Part shown: one piece after another, positions 11,688 through 23,700 of the stretch
Layout: the number at the start of each line of letters is the position of its first letter
Position numbering within the stretch: the first letter of the stretch is position 1
From: Impatiens glandulifera
Lineage: Eukaryota; Streptophyta; Magnoliopsida; Ericales; Balsaminaceae
NCBI RefSeq assembly: GCF_907164915.1
Contig: NC_061866.1
Coordinates: 50,465,113-50,529,112, forward strand
Length of the DNA stretch: 64,000 nt
Reading direction: 5' to 3'
Notes under the pieces: generated by a model
What the model was told of the DNA's origin: nothing
Database searches by the model: none
The model's input: only the letters and a program-made list of their open reading frames with translations
Made by a program: the position numbers and the translations under genes

Positions 11688-13434
11688 GTCGATGATGATT
11701 CTGGTTCACGATTTCTTTCTTGACTCTCTCCAGTACTAGTCTAATATATCGAGAAGAAGAAGAACAAGAACAAGTCTTTAAGGATTTCGACAGACAGGAG
11801 GAGAGAGAGAAAGAAACGGGATTTGGGTTCTAGCTATGGCTGTGTGGCTTTTGCTGCTTTTGTTCTTTGTCACCTCAAGCTTTTTTTTTTTTTTTTTTTT
11901 TTTTTTTATCTCCATTCTTGTCTATTATAATATTATTAATAATAATAATATTAATATACCTGACTTTTGCCTTTTGGGTTTGGCAGATCTGATTCACGTT
12001 TTATATTTCATTTATTCCGTGAATAATAATATTAACAATATGCAATTGTTTAATGAATCAAAATTTCTAGATTCAATAATAAGAAATAAGTATTAATAAT
12101 ATATTAACTTTAATGAATTTTAATTCACTAAGATAATTTAAATATAAAAATAAATGTTTAAAAGATAAAAAAATTAAGATTATATTCTCATTTTGTTTTT
12201 AATTAAAGTGGGTTAATTGTGCTTTTCTCCTTAAATTTATATAAAAAATATTATTAATAAGTTTCTTATTTATTTTTAATAAATGAATCATTTTAATGTG
12301 TGATGAAATTAATAAGAGTATAATGATGAATAATAAAATTTCAATAAAGTTTTTATAAGAATAAGAAATAATTTTATCAATTTGTTTGTTATCAATCTAA
12401 TCAATAAATTTAATAAAACATTCATTTTTATTAACTTTTCACATTATTCTTTTTACTTTTCATTTAATCTTTTTTATCAATTCAATTCTAACTTTCTACT
12501 CTTTTTTATTTATTATTATAATATTTTTTAATAAAATATTACATAAATAAAAGGTCATTATCTTAATTTAAGTGAGTGTAATTATAATAAAAAAAAAACT
12601 TCTATTGGTGATCAACAAAATCTCAGTTTTATTCTTGTGAAATAGTAATAAAAAAATTATTCATTAAAAAAAAAAAAAAAAAAAAGTCTAATACCAATTA
12701 TTTTAAAATATAGCAAAAATAATCAATATATTAAAAAAATATAATATTATAAAATTATAAATTGATGATTTTTATTAGTATTCAAGACTTAGAGGAACAA
12801 AAATAATTTTGTGATCCCAAATAAAATATTTTAATTCAAAAATCAAATGACAGATTAAAATTAGGAAAATGATTAGAAGAGGTAATTTAGTAACAGCACT
12901 TATTTTATTTCTATTAATACATATCTTTATTTGTTATCAGTATTTATTAATTATGATATAATTTGATCAAAATTTAATGACTTATAAAATAATAGATTAC
13001 AAAAATAAAATCTTTATACTGAATTTAAAAATGACAATATAATCTTATCTTTTTTTATACAGTTATACAGTTTTGTTTTTAATTGGATTGTGACTGATTC
13101 TGTCCACATTATTTTTTTTTTCTGTAATTTGTAATACTATCTTATCCATAGAGAGACTTGAACCGTTTTAAAATAACCGAATCCAATTACATCTGGACGG
13201 GTACCAACAAAATTCGGGTTTACGGATCGGATCGGAGTCGAAGACGGAGAAAAGTGAATAGGATGATAGATAGGCATAATAGCAACCAGCTCTCGCACCA
13301 TATTTCCGTCGCCGTCCCTTTCGTACGCCGGCGCCGGCGCCGGATGGCTGATGAAAAACGCTAAGAGTGTAGATAGATACTACTCATTGGAATCTCACTA
13401 GTGTTGGCGAAGGATAAAGAGATTAGTAGAATCG
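11688..13434. other. Intergenic region between two divergent genes
   Basis: This holds the promoters and 5' leaders of the MFS gene (leftward) and the ABC gene (rightward). There is a 27-base T run at 11881-11907, an A run near 12665-12685, and a very AT-rich middle. The last 250 bases are GC-richer and likely 5' leader of the ABC gene. No gene is seen. Confidence 0.5.
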
Positions 13435-16400
13435 ATGGCAACCGGCGGCGTCGCAATCATTTCGCCGTTGTCGTTCCTCTACTACGCCGGCGGTTGTGCA
13501 GGGAACAGAACTCCTTCATTCCAAATGGTTGTCTCCAAGAATTCATGCCGGTATTAGGGTTTTGTCTTGGTTTTTGATTAGAATTTATGTTGTTCGATTT
13601 TTCTACCTTAATTTTCGCTGTTTCAGGAGGATTCAAGCACTTAAGATCACATGTGACCATTATTGTTTCGAAGTTAGTTCCTTTTAATTTCCACTTTCTC
13701 TTCCCTTCTCCAAAAATTCTCACACTTTACAGCTAACTTATGTTTCTTGGATGCCAAAGGTAATGAAAGTAAATTATCAACCCCCTGGAACCAAGATAAA
13801 CCTTTTACATGAAGTGAGTTTATCTCTTCCAGAGAAAAGGTATGTTTATTTTACAGGTATCCCCCTACAATAGAGTGCCAGTTTCTGCCTTTTAACACTA
13901 TCCTTTCTAACTCCACTTGCTTAGGAATTAGCTCATGTTACTCTTACTAGGAAGGGTTTATTCACTAGATCTTGAATATCCCTTTTAAGTAGTATATAGT
14001 GTGTTTCTAATGAAATCTGATCCTATGCTGAATGATTGTAGCTTTGGCTTGATTTATGGACGCAGTGGAAGTGGGAAAACTACTCTTTTGCAGGTCTTAT
14101 TCTTCTTATTTAGATATTGATTTTGCTTATGATGCTAGTCAATTTCCCTGCATCTTGTGTTTGAGCTTCTTATGTTTCTTTTCCCTTACAGCTCTTGGCA
14201 GGGTTGGCAAAACCAACATCAGGATCCATTCATCTTCAACGATATAATGATGATGGGTTTCCAAATGAGCCTCCCAAACCATTATCTCCTCAAAGTGTTG
14301 GTATTGTTTTCCAATTTCCTGAGAGGTACTTTAACTGTAAATTAAAGCTTTGTTTCTATAGATGAGTGTTAATCACTGATCTCCTATTTAGGAATTAGGT
14401 CTCTTGGATACCTTCCAAAATTATTTTATGTTCCTACCACAATCAATATAGGTTCCTACTACATTTGGTAGTTCAATGACCAGAGATCTGGACTAAAGGA
14501 CTTACTAACCTCAGATCTCATGTTCGATTCTAATTGTGGTGGGTTGTTGTGGTAGCCTCCTTTAGGGAGTAGTGGAGATACACATATCTGTGGACCACAA
14601 TGGGGGTATGAAATTACTATATAAAAGGATTTAGCTCATTCTACATGTTTTGTAAACTGTCTTCTCAAATACTATATTGCCTGCTCATTTAAAGATGCTT
14701 TAGACAATGCATTTGGTCTATGTTCTGACCTCTTAACCAACTTCAATATTGTACCATGTTTATTATGTAAGTATTACTTATTGATACACTGATAATCTTG
14801 AATGGTTATACAAAATTCAAACTTGACTTACTCTCAATCTGATCCTACAGTTAGATGAATGACAAGATTCATAGTAATAATTAAATTGATCTGTGAAGTG
14901 ACTAATCTCATTCTTTGTGCTCTAGGTACTTTCTTGGTGACAGAGTTCTTGATGAAGCTACATTTGGATGGCCTAGGACAAAGGGTGGACCTCAATTGAA
15001 AGAACTTCTTGCTTCAAGACTACATCGGGCTTTTTCCTCGGTAACTATATGGTCCCTATTTGGAAACGTTTTCAGTTATAGACATGTTTGAAAACTAAAT
15101 TTAGCTAAAGAAGAATTCAAAATTTTATTTATGTGAAAATGTTTCAAGAAACAAAAACAATGTGTCAAAAATCTTTTCTATACACTTAATTTTTGGTAAC
15201 ATAATATCTTGGTGATGCTTTATGCACCTAATTTGTGGAAACTTAATATTACGCGATACTAACATGGCTACTTTACCGAAACTCTCTTAGGTTGGTCTGC
15301 ATGGAATCTCTTTGGACAAGGATCCTCATTCACTGAGCAGTGGCTACAAACGGCGACTGGCCCTAGCTATTCAATTAGTATAAAATACATCTTTCCAGCT
15401 TAATCATGAATAACTATAATATGACATGCACTCATTGTCTACAATCTTAGTTAGTTGCTTTATAATGAATAACTATAATATTTTCCCATGTTATTTACAT
15501 GGTTGCTTCCTGATTTCACACAGGTTCAATTTCCAGATTTATTGATATTGGATGAACCTCTTGCTGGTCTTGGTATGACATATCCCTTGAGTTAGTTCAT
15601 ATAGTTGTTAACTTTTGGATTATATGCATTTCCCTAATCTTACAGTCCTCGTGGCAAAAGATAATAATATTTTCTGCTGCTTACATTGATCAGATTGGAA
15701 AGCACGGGCAGATGTTGTGAAACTATTGGAGCAATTAAAAAAAGACTTGAGTTTACTCGTTGTCAGCCATGACCTTAAGTAAGTTTCGCTTCTTCTTAGC
15801 TGTTGATTTTGTGTTACTTTTTTGGTTGAAATATTGGTATAGTCTGGGGTAAGTGTGTTTTGCATTATGTTTGAGTAAGCTACAAGGTGCTTATGGTCAT
15901 CTCACAATAATAATTTTCCTATTGTTAAAGTCTTTTATTTTATTTTAGCTGGCTACAAGGTCCCCTTCCTATGGATATTTATTGTCAATTGTCATCTGTT
16001 CTATCATTAAAAATCTCTTTTGCATAAAAAATAATACGTTTTTTCAGGATACTTTTCTTTTTTTTCTTAAAGAGGGTCAAGTTTGTATTAAAAGGATTTT
16101 ATTGAACGTGAGGTGGGATCATTTTACATGAAAACATAAAATAATTGAGAAGGAACCTATCAAATCAAAATAGTCTCATCCTGTGCATATTCCTGATTGT
16201 CCTTTAGCAGACTAGTCAGAAAGGAAAACAATTATCTCATTCATCACTTTATCATAGTTGTGCAGCATTTGATAACAGGTCAGGTTAATAGAATCATTTT
16301 TCACTCAGAATGTAACTGCATATATATTTCTAGATGGAGGAGACCATATTAGCAGTTAACGGTGCTCGAGTCTGGTCTTTGGACATGTTTATAACTGTTT

Positions 16401-16527
16401 TCAGGTGTGTCATGTGACATTGTTTTGTCTCTTTTGTGGGTGCAGGGAATTAGCCCCTCTAGTGGATCATTCTTGGAAGATGGAAATGGGAGGGGTACTT
16501 AAAAAAGCGAATCTACCTGTTTGCTAG
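13435..16527 (+). CDS. ABCI11: ABC transporter ATPase ABCI11 (NAP14), chloroplast-type
   Basis: Ten exons: 13435-13550, 13627-13672, 13760-13839, 14042-14093, 14192-14325, 14926-15040, 15291-15377, 15524-15572, 15694-15778, 16446-16527. They give 281 residues, close to the Arabidopsis protein. A short Ser/Arg-containing N-terminus could be a transit peptide. The ATPase core shows Walker A GRSGSGKT (87-94), Q-loop IVFQFPER, Walker B LLILDEPLAGLD and H-loop VVSHD. It is a lone nucleotide-binding subunit without membrane segments. The family is bacterial-like and has been linked to plastid metal or solute import through separate membrane partners. The signature motif reads LSSGYKRR where relatives have LSGGYKRR. 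The start is the first ATG in a GC-rich leader and sets the family-typical length. Confidence 0.92.
14460..14640 (+). repeat. Possible tRNA-derived SINE relic in ABCI11 intron 5
   Basis: An internal GTTCGATTC (14522-14530) matches a polymerase III B box. About 55 bases upstream, GGTAGTTCAATGACCAGA is reminiscent of an A box. A GT-rich stretch follows. Plant SINEs have this layout. No clear poly-A tail or target duplication was found, so the call is tentative. Confidence 0.35.
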
Positions 16528-17170
16528 TGAACTCCTTACTACTACTAATCCAATTTATATGAGTGAGGTACATGAACTGGTAACTTAGCCATCTATATAT
16601 TTTTTTTTTGTTACGGATGATTCTTGAGAGTTGGGTCAAAATTTGAAATGTATTCTTCCAACTATATGGAAAATGGTAACAAAATCATCTAACCATAAAT
16701 TTCAAAGATTTTTCATGGTTAGGGAAAAGAGGTGGTAATATTATTTTCTAGAGGAAGACAAACAGACCACTCATTTTGTTGGTGTTAGGATGATCATATG
16801 ATCATGATGAAGAAGAAGACAATTTGATTAATTAATAGAAAGATTAGATATGGTCGGTCAGAGAATAGAATAGAAAAGACAGGTGGTTGGTTTATCATGA
16901 ACATTGCTTGCTGGCTGGCTTATTTATGTATTAGAGATCTGTTTAAGCCGCCTCCATCAAATATTTTATCACTTTTGTTTCTTTATTATATATTGGGGGA
17001 GCTGTTCCAACACAGGCAGAGAGTGGACGTGCAACTCAACTTCTTTATTTTATTATTATATTTTCAAGTTTTTATTATTATATTTTATTAATAAGGTAGT
17101 TGTAGTATGATTGAGATGACATGAGTCATATATATGTATTTTTTCTTTTGGATTGAGGCAATAAATATGC

Positions 17171-17215
<45 letters not shown>

Positions 17216-18082
17216 GACACTCATAACACTACTATCATTATAACACATTTTATGAGATTTTCCATTTTTTTTATGACAACTTGCTCTAACCACTATTTTT
17301 CATTAATAAAAAAATGAAGAAGTTAAAACACTGTTTGTTAATGAACATATCATAATATTAGTATTATTATTATACTCTTCTTTTTCAGGTCAAAAGAATA
17401 TTATATAGAATGATTAAATGAACCATTACAAATTATTATATATACGAAAATGAACTCTCCAAAAGAAGCTACATGTTTTGCTATTGAATCAGCAATGAAT
17501 CAAACATAAAATTAAGAGTAACAAAATCAATGCCCCCACTTAAACTCTGGTTTGTTAGACATTTTATATTTCAAAATAAAATATTTCACCTCATTTATTT
17601 ACGCAATTTAACATAAACATTGTCAAATAAACATTAACACTCTTAATACTGGATAGTATATATATATATATTCTATTATGGTTTTCATTTTAAAATAATT
17701 ATTTGATTATTTTGAATTATATTAAGATCAGAAAAATGGTCTCCACACGATTTTAGTCGTGCATGCCTCTCTCTTGTTTTCATGTTCTCATATTGCATGC
17801 TAACTAATTTTCAAAAAAAAATATAAAAAATATTCGTTAAAAGAGAGATGACATTTTTAGAGAGAGAGAGATAGAGGCGGGGGATGATGCAACTGCTTTG
17901 GAATACTTCTCCTTAACTTCCGTTACACCACCACTGTTGTCTCTTCTCTGACGAGTTCTCTCTCTTCTTTCTCTCTCTCTCACACACACGCACACACTAA
18001 CAACACAGGTAGGTAAGGTATTCTCCTCCATCCCCATTCAGGACCCTTTTTTTTTTTCCAAACAATTCAAAAATTCCCATCA
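16528..18082. other. Intergenic region upstream of EXO70
   Basis: It contains the 3' UTR of ABCI11, a (TTA)n/(ATT)n microsatellite at about 17171-17214, a short TA run near 17659, and a GA/CT- and CA-rich leader (about 17855-17997) immediately before the EXO70 start. CT-rich leaders are common in plant core promoters. No gene is seen; short open frames here are chance. Confidence 0.5.
17171..17214. repeat. (ATT)n trinucleotide microsatellite
   Basis: An uninterrupted run of about 15 TTA/ATT units lies in the intergenic region. Confidence 0.95.
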
Positions 18083-20209
18083 ATGGATGATGATGCAAAA
18101 GAAATACAATCTCCAACTGATGATGAACCCAACCAAGATCTTCCCCCACAAATAATTGAAGACAACAACAACAACATTGATGTAGATTTGCAGAAACCTA
18201 TTATAGAGGATGACGATGATCAAGGAGAAGGAGAAGAAGAAAGGCAACAAAAAACCATCCCTGATAATTTTGAGAAAATCTCTCAAGAGATTGATCGGTT
18301 TGTTCTTAAATTGAAAACCGCCAAGAAGGACAAATCGCCTGCCCCCGAATTATCCGAATCGTTTAAACAATTTGCTCATCATGTCGAAGCAAAGTTCTCC
18401 ATCTATGATTCTTCCAGCGATAGGAGATGGAATCAGTTATCAGAAGTCGAATCTTCATCCTTCTTGGATACCGTCGAAAGAGTCTCCAGGCTAGCCATCA
18501 GCCTCAGCCATTTCCATTCTGAATCAACCTATGCTCCCGCGATTAATCTCATCTCCCGCATTCTCCAACACGCAATGTCATACCTCGAAGACGAGTTCAT
18601 CTTTCTTTTGGAAGAATCCAAGAATATTGAACCGGAAACAAAGATTAATCCAACAAACGAGGAAGAACAGCAACAGGTTATTGATCAGGGATCTGAGTCT
18701 GATAATCAACAGGCAACGCCTTCTTCTGCTGCTGAAATAATAATGGCTGAAGGAGATCAATTTCAAGGTTACTCTGATGAAATCGTGTTGAAATTAAATA
18801 AGATCTCAAAGGCAATGTCAGTTGGAGGATACTCCCCTGAGTGTGTTCAAGGTTTCATCATCACAAGAAAGGCAATGTTGGAAGATACCTTGCAAAAGGT
18901 AGGATTCGAAAAGTTTAGCATAGATGAAGTCCAGAAGATGCAATGGGAGACACTCGAGAGAGGAATTGTTTCGTGGATCAACGCATTCAAGCATTGCATG
19001 AAGGTGCAACTTCCCGGCGAGCGTAAGCTTGCCGACTCTGTCTTCACCGATGTCTCCGATGCAGAGGAGGTCTTCACATCTTTATCTCGTGGAATCGTGT
19101 TACAGTTACTCAATTTTGCAGAGGCGACCACTATGATGAAACGATCCTCCGATAAACTATTCAAGTTTCTCGACATACACGAGGCAATTCAATTCGGTAT
19201 TACCACCATCAACGAACTGTACAGAGAAGAATGCGGTAAAGAGCTCAGATCGGAAGCAGCGTTCATTAATTTCCGATTCGGGGAAGCAGTAGTCAGCATC
19301 TTCTATGAACTTGAGAAATCAATCGAAGCAGACACTTCAAAGAACCCCGTTCCTGGAGGAGCTGTTCATCCTTTGACACGATACCTAATGAACTATCTAA
19401 AATACGCCGGCGTGTATGCCGAAACCCTAGAACGTGTGTTCCAGGAACACCACCAAAAGATTGGGAGAACTAACAACAAGTCAACGAGTAATCCTACCAA
19501 ACATAAGAAATCACACAAAAAAGATAAACAGAAACAAGAACAACCGCCTCCACCGCCATTACCAGTGTCAACGCCGTCGTCATCATCAGCAGCAGCAACA
19601 GTATCGAATCTACCGCCATTGGCAACGCAAATGAACAAGATAATGGATCTATTAGATATAAACCTAGATGCGAAATCGAAACTGTACAAGGACGTATCAC
19701 TGAGCTTAATATTCCTGATGAACAATGGAAGATACGTATTGCAGAAAATAAAAGGATCTACGGAGATACATAAGCTGATGGGAGATACCTGGTCGAGGAA
19801 GAAATCATCGGAGTTGAGACAATACCATAAGAATTACCAGAGGGAAACGTGGGGGAAATTACTGAATTGTTTGAATCACGAAGGATTGAATGTTAACGGG
19901 AAGGTGATGAAGCCGGTGGTGAAGGAGCGGTTGAAGAGTTTCAACAGTATGTTTGATGATATACATAAGAATCAGAGAGAGTGGGTTTTGAGCGATGAAC
20001 AGCTGCGATCGGAGCTTCGAGTGTCGATATCGTCAGTTGTGATTCCGGCTTATCGGTCTTTCTTAGCGAGGTTCGCTTCAGTTCTATCGTCGGGAAGGCA
20101 AACTCAGAAGTACGTGAAATTCCAGACGGAAGATATAGAGACGAGAATCGAAGGACTCTTCGATGGGAATGCTAGTGCAAGTGGAGGAGGATCAGGATGG
20201 AAGAAATGA
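18083..20209 (+). CDS. EXO70: Exocyst complex subunit EXO70 family protein, probably clade C
   Basis: A single uninterrupted exon of 708 residues, as usual for the expanded plant EXO70 paralogues outside clade A. The acidic, Asn/Gln-rich N-terminus is disordered. The C-terminal Exo70 domain, from about residue 300, shows LFKFLDIHEAI, RFGEAVVSIFYELE, HPLTRYLMNYLKYA, YIFLMNN-like IFLMNNGRYVLQKIKG, LRQYHKNYQRETWGKLL, FNSMFDDIH and the terminal DIETRIEGLFDG. EXO70 tethers secretory vesicles to the plasma membrane within the exocyst. The clade C guess rests on overall resemblance of the C-terminal third and is not secure; that clade acts in pollen and root-hair tip growth. A Lys-rich then poly-Pro/Ser stretch (about residues 470-515) interrupts the domain. 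It is convergent with the acyltransferase gene that ends at 20757. Confidence 0.93.
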   Translation: MDDDAKEIQSPTDDEPNQDLPPQIIEDNNNNIDVDLQKPIIEDDDDQGEGEEERQQKTIPDNFEKISQEIDRFVLKLKTAKKDKSPAPELSESFKQFAHHVEAKFSIYDSSSDRRWNQLSEVESSSFLDTVERVSRLAISLSHFHSESTYAPAINLISRILQHAMSYLEDEFIFLLEESKNIEPETKINPTNEEEQQQVIDQGSESDNQQATPSSAAEIIMAEGDQFQGYSDEIVLKLNKISKAMSVGGYSPECVQGFIITRKAMLEDTLQKVGFEKFSIDEVQKMQWETLERGIVSWINAFKHCMKVQLPGERKLADSVFTDVSDAEEVFTSLSRGIVLQLLNFAEATTMMKRSSDKLFKFLDIHEAIQFGITTINELYREECGKELRSEAAFINFRFGEAVVSIFYELEKSIEADTSKNPVPGGAVHPLTRYLMNYLKYAGVYAETLERVFQEHHQKIGRTNNKSTSNPTKHKKSHKKDKQKQEQPPPPPLPVSTPSSSSAAATVSNLPPLATQMNKIMDLLDINLDAKSKLYKDVSLSLIFLMNNGRYVLQKIKGSTEIHKLMGDTWSRKKSSELRQYHKNYQRETWGKLLNCLNHEGLNVNGKVMKPVVKERLKSFNSMFDDIHKNQREWVLSDEQLRSELRVSISSVVIPAYRSFLARFASVLSSGRQTQKYVKFQTEDIETRIEGLFDGNASASGGGSGWKK

Positions 20210-20756
20210 TTTATATATATATATATATAGGAAGGACCAAGCCAAAGCCAAAGCCAAAGCCCAAGCCATGCATACATATTATACTTTCCGAAACAACAAT
20301 AATGCTTTGTTTTTCAATGATTTATTTGTATTAAAAAGGGACAACTTTATACAGATTTTAAAAAGTAACCACCTAACAAATAGTACAATCAAAGTCACAA
20401 TTTTTTTATTTACTTATGTAATGAATTAGAAGAACTTATTGGTATTTATCTGAGGCTAAGTCCATGAATCATCTTTGTATTTTGGGCTGGGATCTTTGGT
20501 TTCAAATATCCTTCTTCTTAGATTGATTTATTTAGGTTCTATCTCAATTCTCATGTCTATTTCATACAATTAATATATAATATGCTTGAAAATATTAGAT
20601 CACTTAAACCAACAATATTTTTAGATTATTTCTATATAAATAACATCTGAAAGTTTGAACAATATTCTTAGAATATATATGAGTACCAAATTAAATAGAT
20701 GTAACAATAATATAAGTTTAATAATAATAATGGGTGCAATGAATAAGTGATGGTCA
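20210..20756. other. Convergent 3' intergenic region
   Basis: These are the 3' UTRs of EXO70 (plus) and the acyltransferase gene (minus). There is a (TA)n run at 20212-20230 and a small CCAAAG-type repeat at about 20237-20268. No gene. Confidence 0.6.
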
Positions 20757-23700
20757 TCATAAATCAAAAGTAGGGACTTGAGAATCAAAGCCATTCAATA
20801 CCTGATATGTTAGCCGAGGAAGAATGTTTCGATAAGGATCGACTTCTCTTTTCTCCTTTAAATATTCCATGCATCCCTCGACCGACGACTTCACTTCCAA
20901 GTACAATTCATGTGCTTTCTCCCTGTTTCTTAATTCATTCTTCCTCCCTTTTATATAGAGAATGAAATATAATTCAATCATCTTTCAAATATATCATTTT
21001 AATTTATGTAGTAAACTCTAACCTTCTGTTTCAATTGGCTTTCCAAAATAGTAATAAAAACGGCCTGGAAGTTTGGGCGTCATTATTGGAAGGTGGGGTG
21101 CTTGGTTTGCAACTTCCCCGGTTATATTACCCCTGTAATCACAATGATCTATCAATTAAGTATTTTCACATAATATATTATACTAGGGATTCAAAATAGT
21201 GATCTGAATGTAAGAAAAAGCTAACACACCTCAAATTCCCAGCTTCATCAGTAAGTTGTGCTATTTCTTCCCTGAAATATGGAATCTTCATCAGATCATT
21301 GTAGTCGAGGAGCATCTGAAAAAACAAATATACAACATTTCCACTCTGTTATAATGGATAATCAAAGATCAAATCATTTGTTCACACGCAGTCTTTATTG
21401 TTGCTTTAATTGTACGGGATTTATAACATAGGATTATGTTCAGAAACAATTGAAATATCTTACTTGACAAACGTCATCTTCTCCAACAGCACCAAAGGGG
21501 ATAATCTTAGCTCCAAATCTAGCTGCCATCCTTACAAACTCCGACTGCTCTGGCCAAAATAATTTATATTCCTCGCCCTGAAACATTTAATTTCTGCCCT
21601 AGTGAGTATTATTACACAATGCCCAAACAGAAAAAATACGCCTACCAGCATAGATATTTAAATCCATAGATCTAGCTTTCCATCATAATGGATCCAAATG
21701 CCAGGTTAGATCTCCTCTCAGTGATCAGCTAAGTCATGAGACTAATTTTTGGTAATAACATGTAAGTTAGGGTCACTGGCCTAGGAAATTCTTTATAGTT
21801 TACTTTGGCCTATTGCTTCCACTATGAACCTCTTTTGTATATATATAAATATATATAATGTAAAGTTTAAAATATATATTAGTCAGAATGAATGCTTGTT
21901 AATCTTACATCTTATTGGGCTTTTACTCAGTCAGTGATATACAAAATTGTCATTGTCCTAAATTGGATTGGATATGGGGGGGCATGTTTATATTTCTTAG
22001 TCATCCATCCATTGTTTCAGTTTAAGCCTAATATGATTTCAGTAGGCAAGTATAAAATTCATGTAACTGTGTAGGCTGAGTTCATGCAGATGCGGGATAC
22101 CTAATCAGTCTACTCATTTTCACATTCAAACACAAATATTGATGCAGTTCGTAAGAGGAAGAAGCCTCTATAGTATAAATTACCTTGCGGTGGAGAGCCT
22201 CCCGCATGCCTCCTGGGTACAACAAGACATGGGACTTGTTTGCAAGAAGTCTGTACATGTTATTTGCCGACACAGGTACAGCACCCATAAGTCTTAATGT
22301 GTCAAATGTTGATATATCTGGTAACTTTCCCTCCTTCAGTTTCCTAAACATCATGGGATGAGCTATTCCCCGCATCATTACGTTCTTTTCAATCCACATA
22401 CGAGTCACCATAGGAGCTAATTCCCAACCTAACAACATGTGATATCCAACAAACAAGACTGGCCCTTCTGAGGGTATTCCTGCAAGGCCCCTGACAAGTG
22501 TTCCATCCTCTAAAGTTGAAACCATTACAGGATTGACAGCCACATCATAGAGTCTGTTGTTCATCAATAATATCAAGTTTACTAACATTATTGGGTAGTG
22601 CAATGATTTACAGAATGTTCTAAACAACAATAGTATCATCTGTATAATCAAATCTATCAACCTCATCAAGTCCAACATTTTGAGATTAATCAAGCAAATC
22701 AGCATAAAGCAAAGTTGCAATGTATATATACTATATAGTTATAATTAGTTCACTGAGCCAATAACTACAAGTAGTCATACCAGGAAAATCAGTGGCAGAC
22801 AACTGCAAAAGTAGATGTTCATTCTAAAAGGAAAAAACTGTTAATTTAATAGCACGTGCTAACAGCCAATCATAACTTGCCTGGCTGATTCATTTATCTT
22901 TTTGAATTCAGAAGCAGTTGGTGGCATGTAATCTGAGGCATAGTCAAGGCACCTTCCACGGCGATAAAAGCTAGCACCTTTTATTATAGTGAGCAAGTCA
23001 AATCCATCTTCCTGTAGTATATATGCAGAATATATAAGAACTATATATATACAGCACATTCTACATATACCTCATTAGTTTGAACTAAATGAACACAAAT
23101 GTCACTATAATAAAAATGGTTATACTAGTAATAAGTAGCTAAGAAGAATTAATATGCTAAATTATTCTCATCCACAGAAGCGATCTTCCATATCAGGAAC
23201 ACAGGAGAAATTAGTTGTTCTAGAGGTTGCTGACAGAAAGTATAAATAAAATGAATATGCATTTAACTTACTCTGTGGTTCTATCAGTTAAGAAAAATTG
23301 AAACAATGATTAGTAAATTTCAACAATTGGAGCAGCTGACCACTGAAAATTTGAGTTAAGTGCTAGAACTAGAGCAGGCAGATGATACCATTTTTACATT
23401 CGTCAGCAACACGCCTTTTCGGAGTAATATGTTAGATATATTGCTCAAAAGTCCTGCTCAATTGCTACACTAGAGGTGAGTAAATGAAGGTTCGAAGTCT
23501 CAACTATCAACCACTGGTACTAAATAAAGATCGGAACTACCTCCTCAGACAACACATTCTCAAGCTAGAACAGAGACTACAATCAAATGACATTGCAAAG
23601 TGGATCTAGTTAGGATCATACCAGCAACAGAGCATGATCACTATCTTCAAACTTCCGGATCTCACAGTTTGGCAGTATATGATGAAGCCTTTTGCCTTCT

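Noticed and set aside
22780..22801. Possible 22-nt micro-exon in PES between exons 9 and 10
   Set aside because: It has fair splice borders, but including it shifts the frame; joining exon 9 directly to 22553 keeps phase and family sequence.
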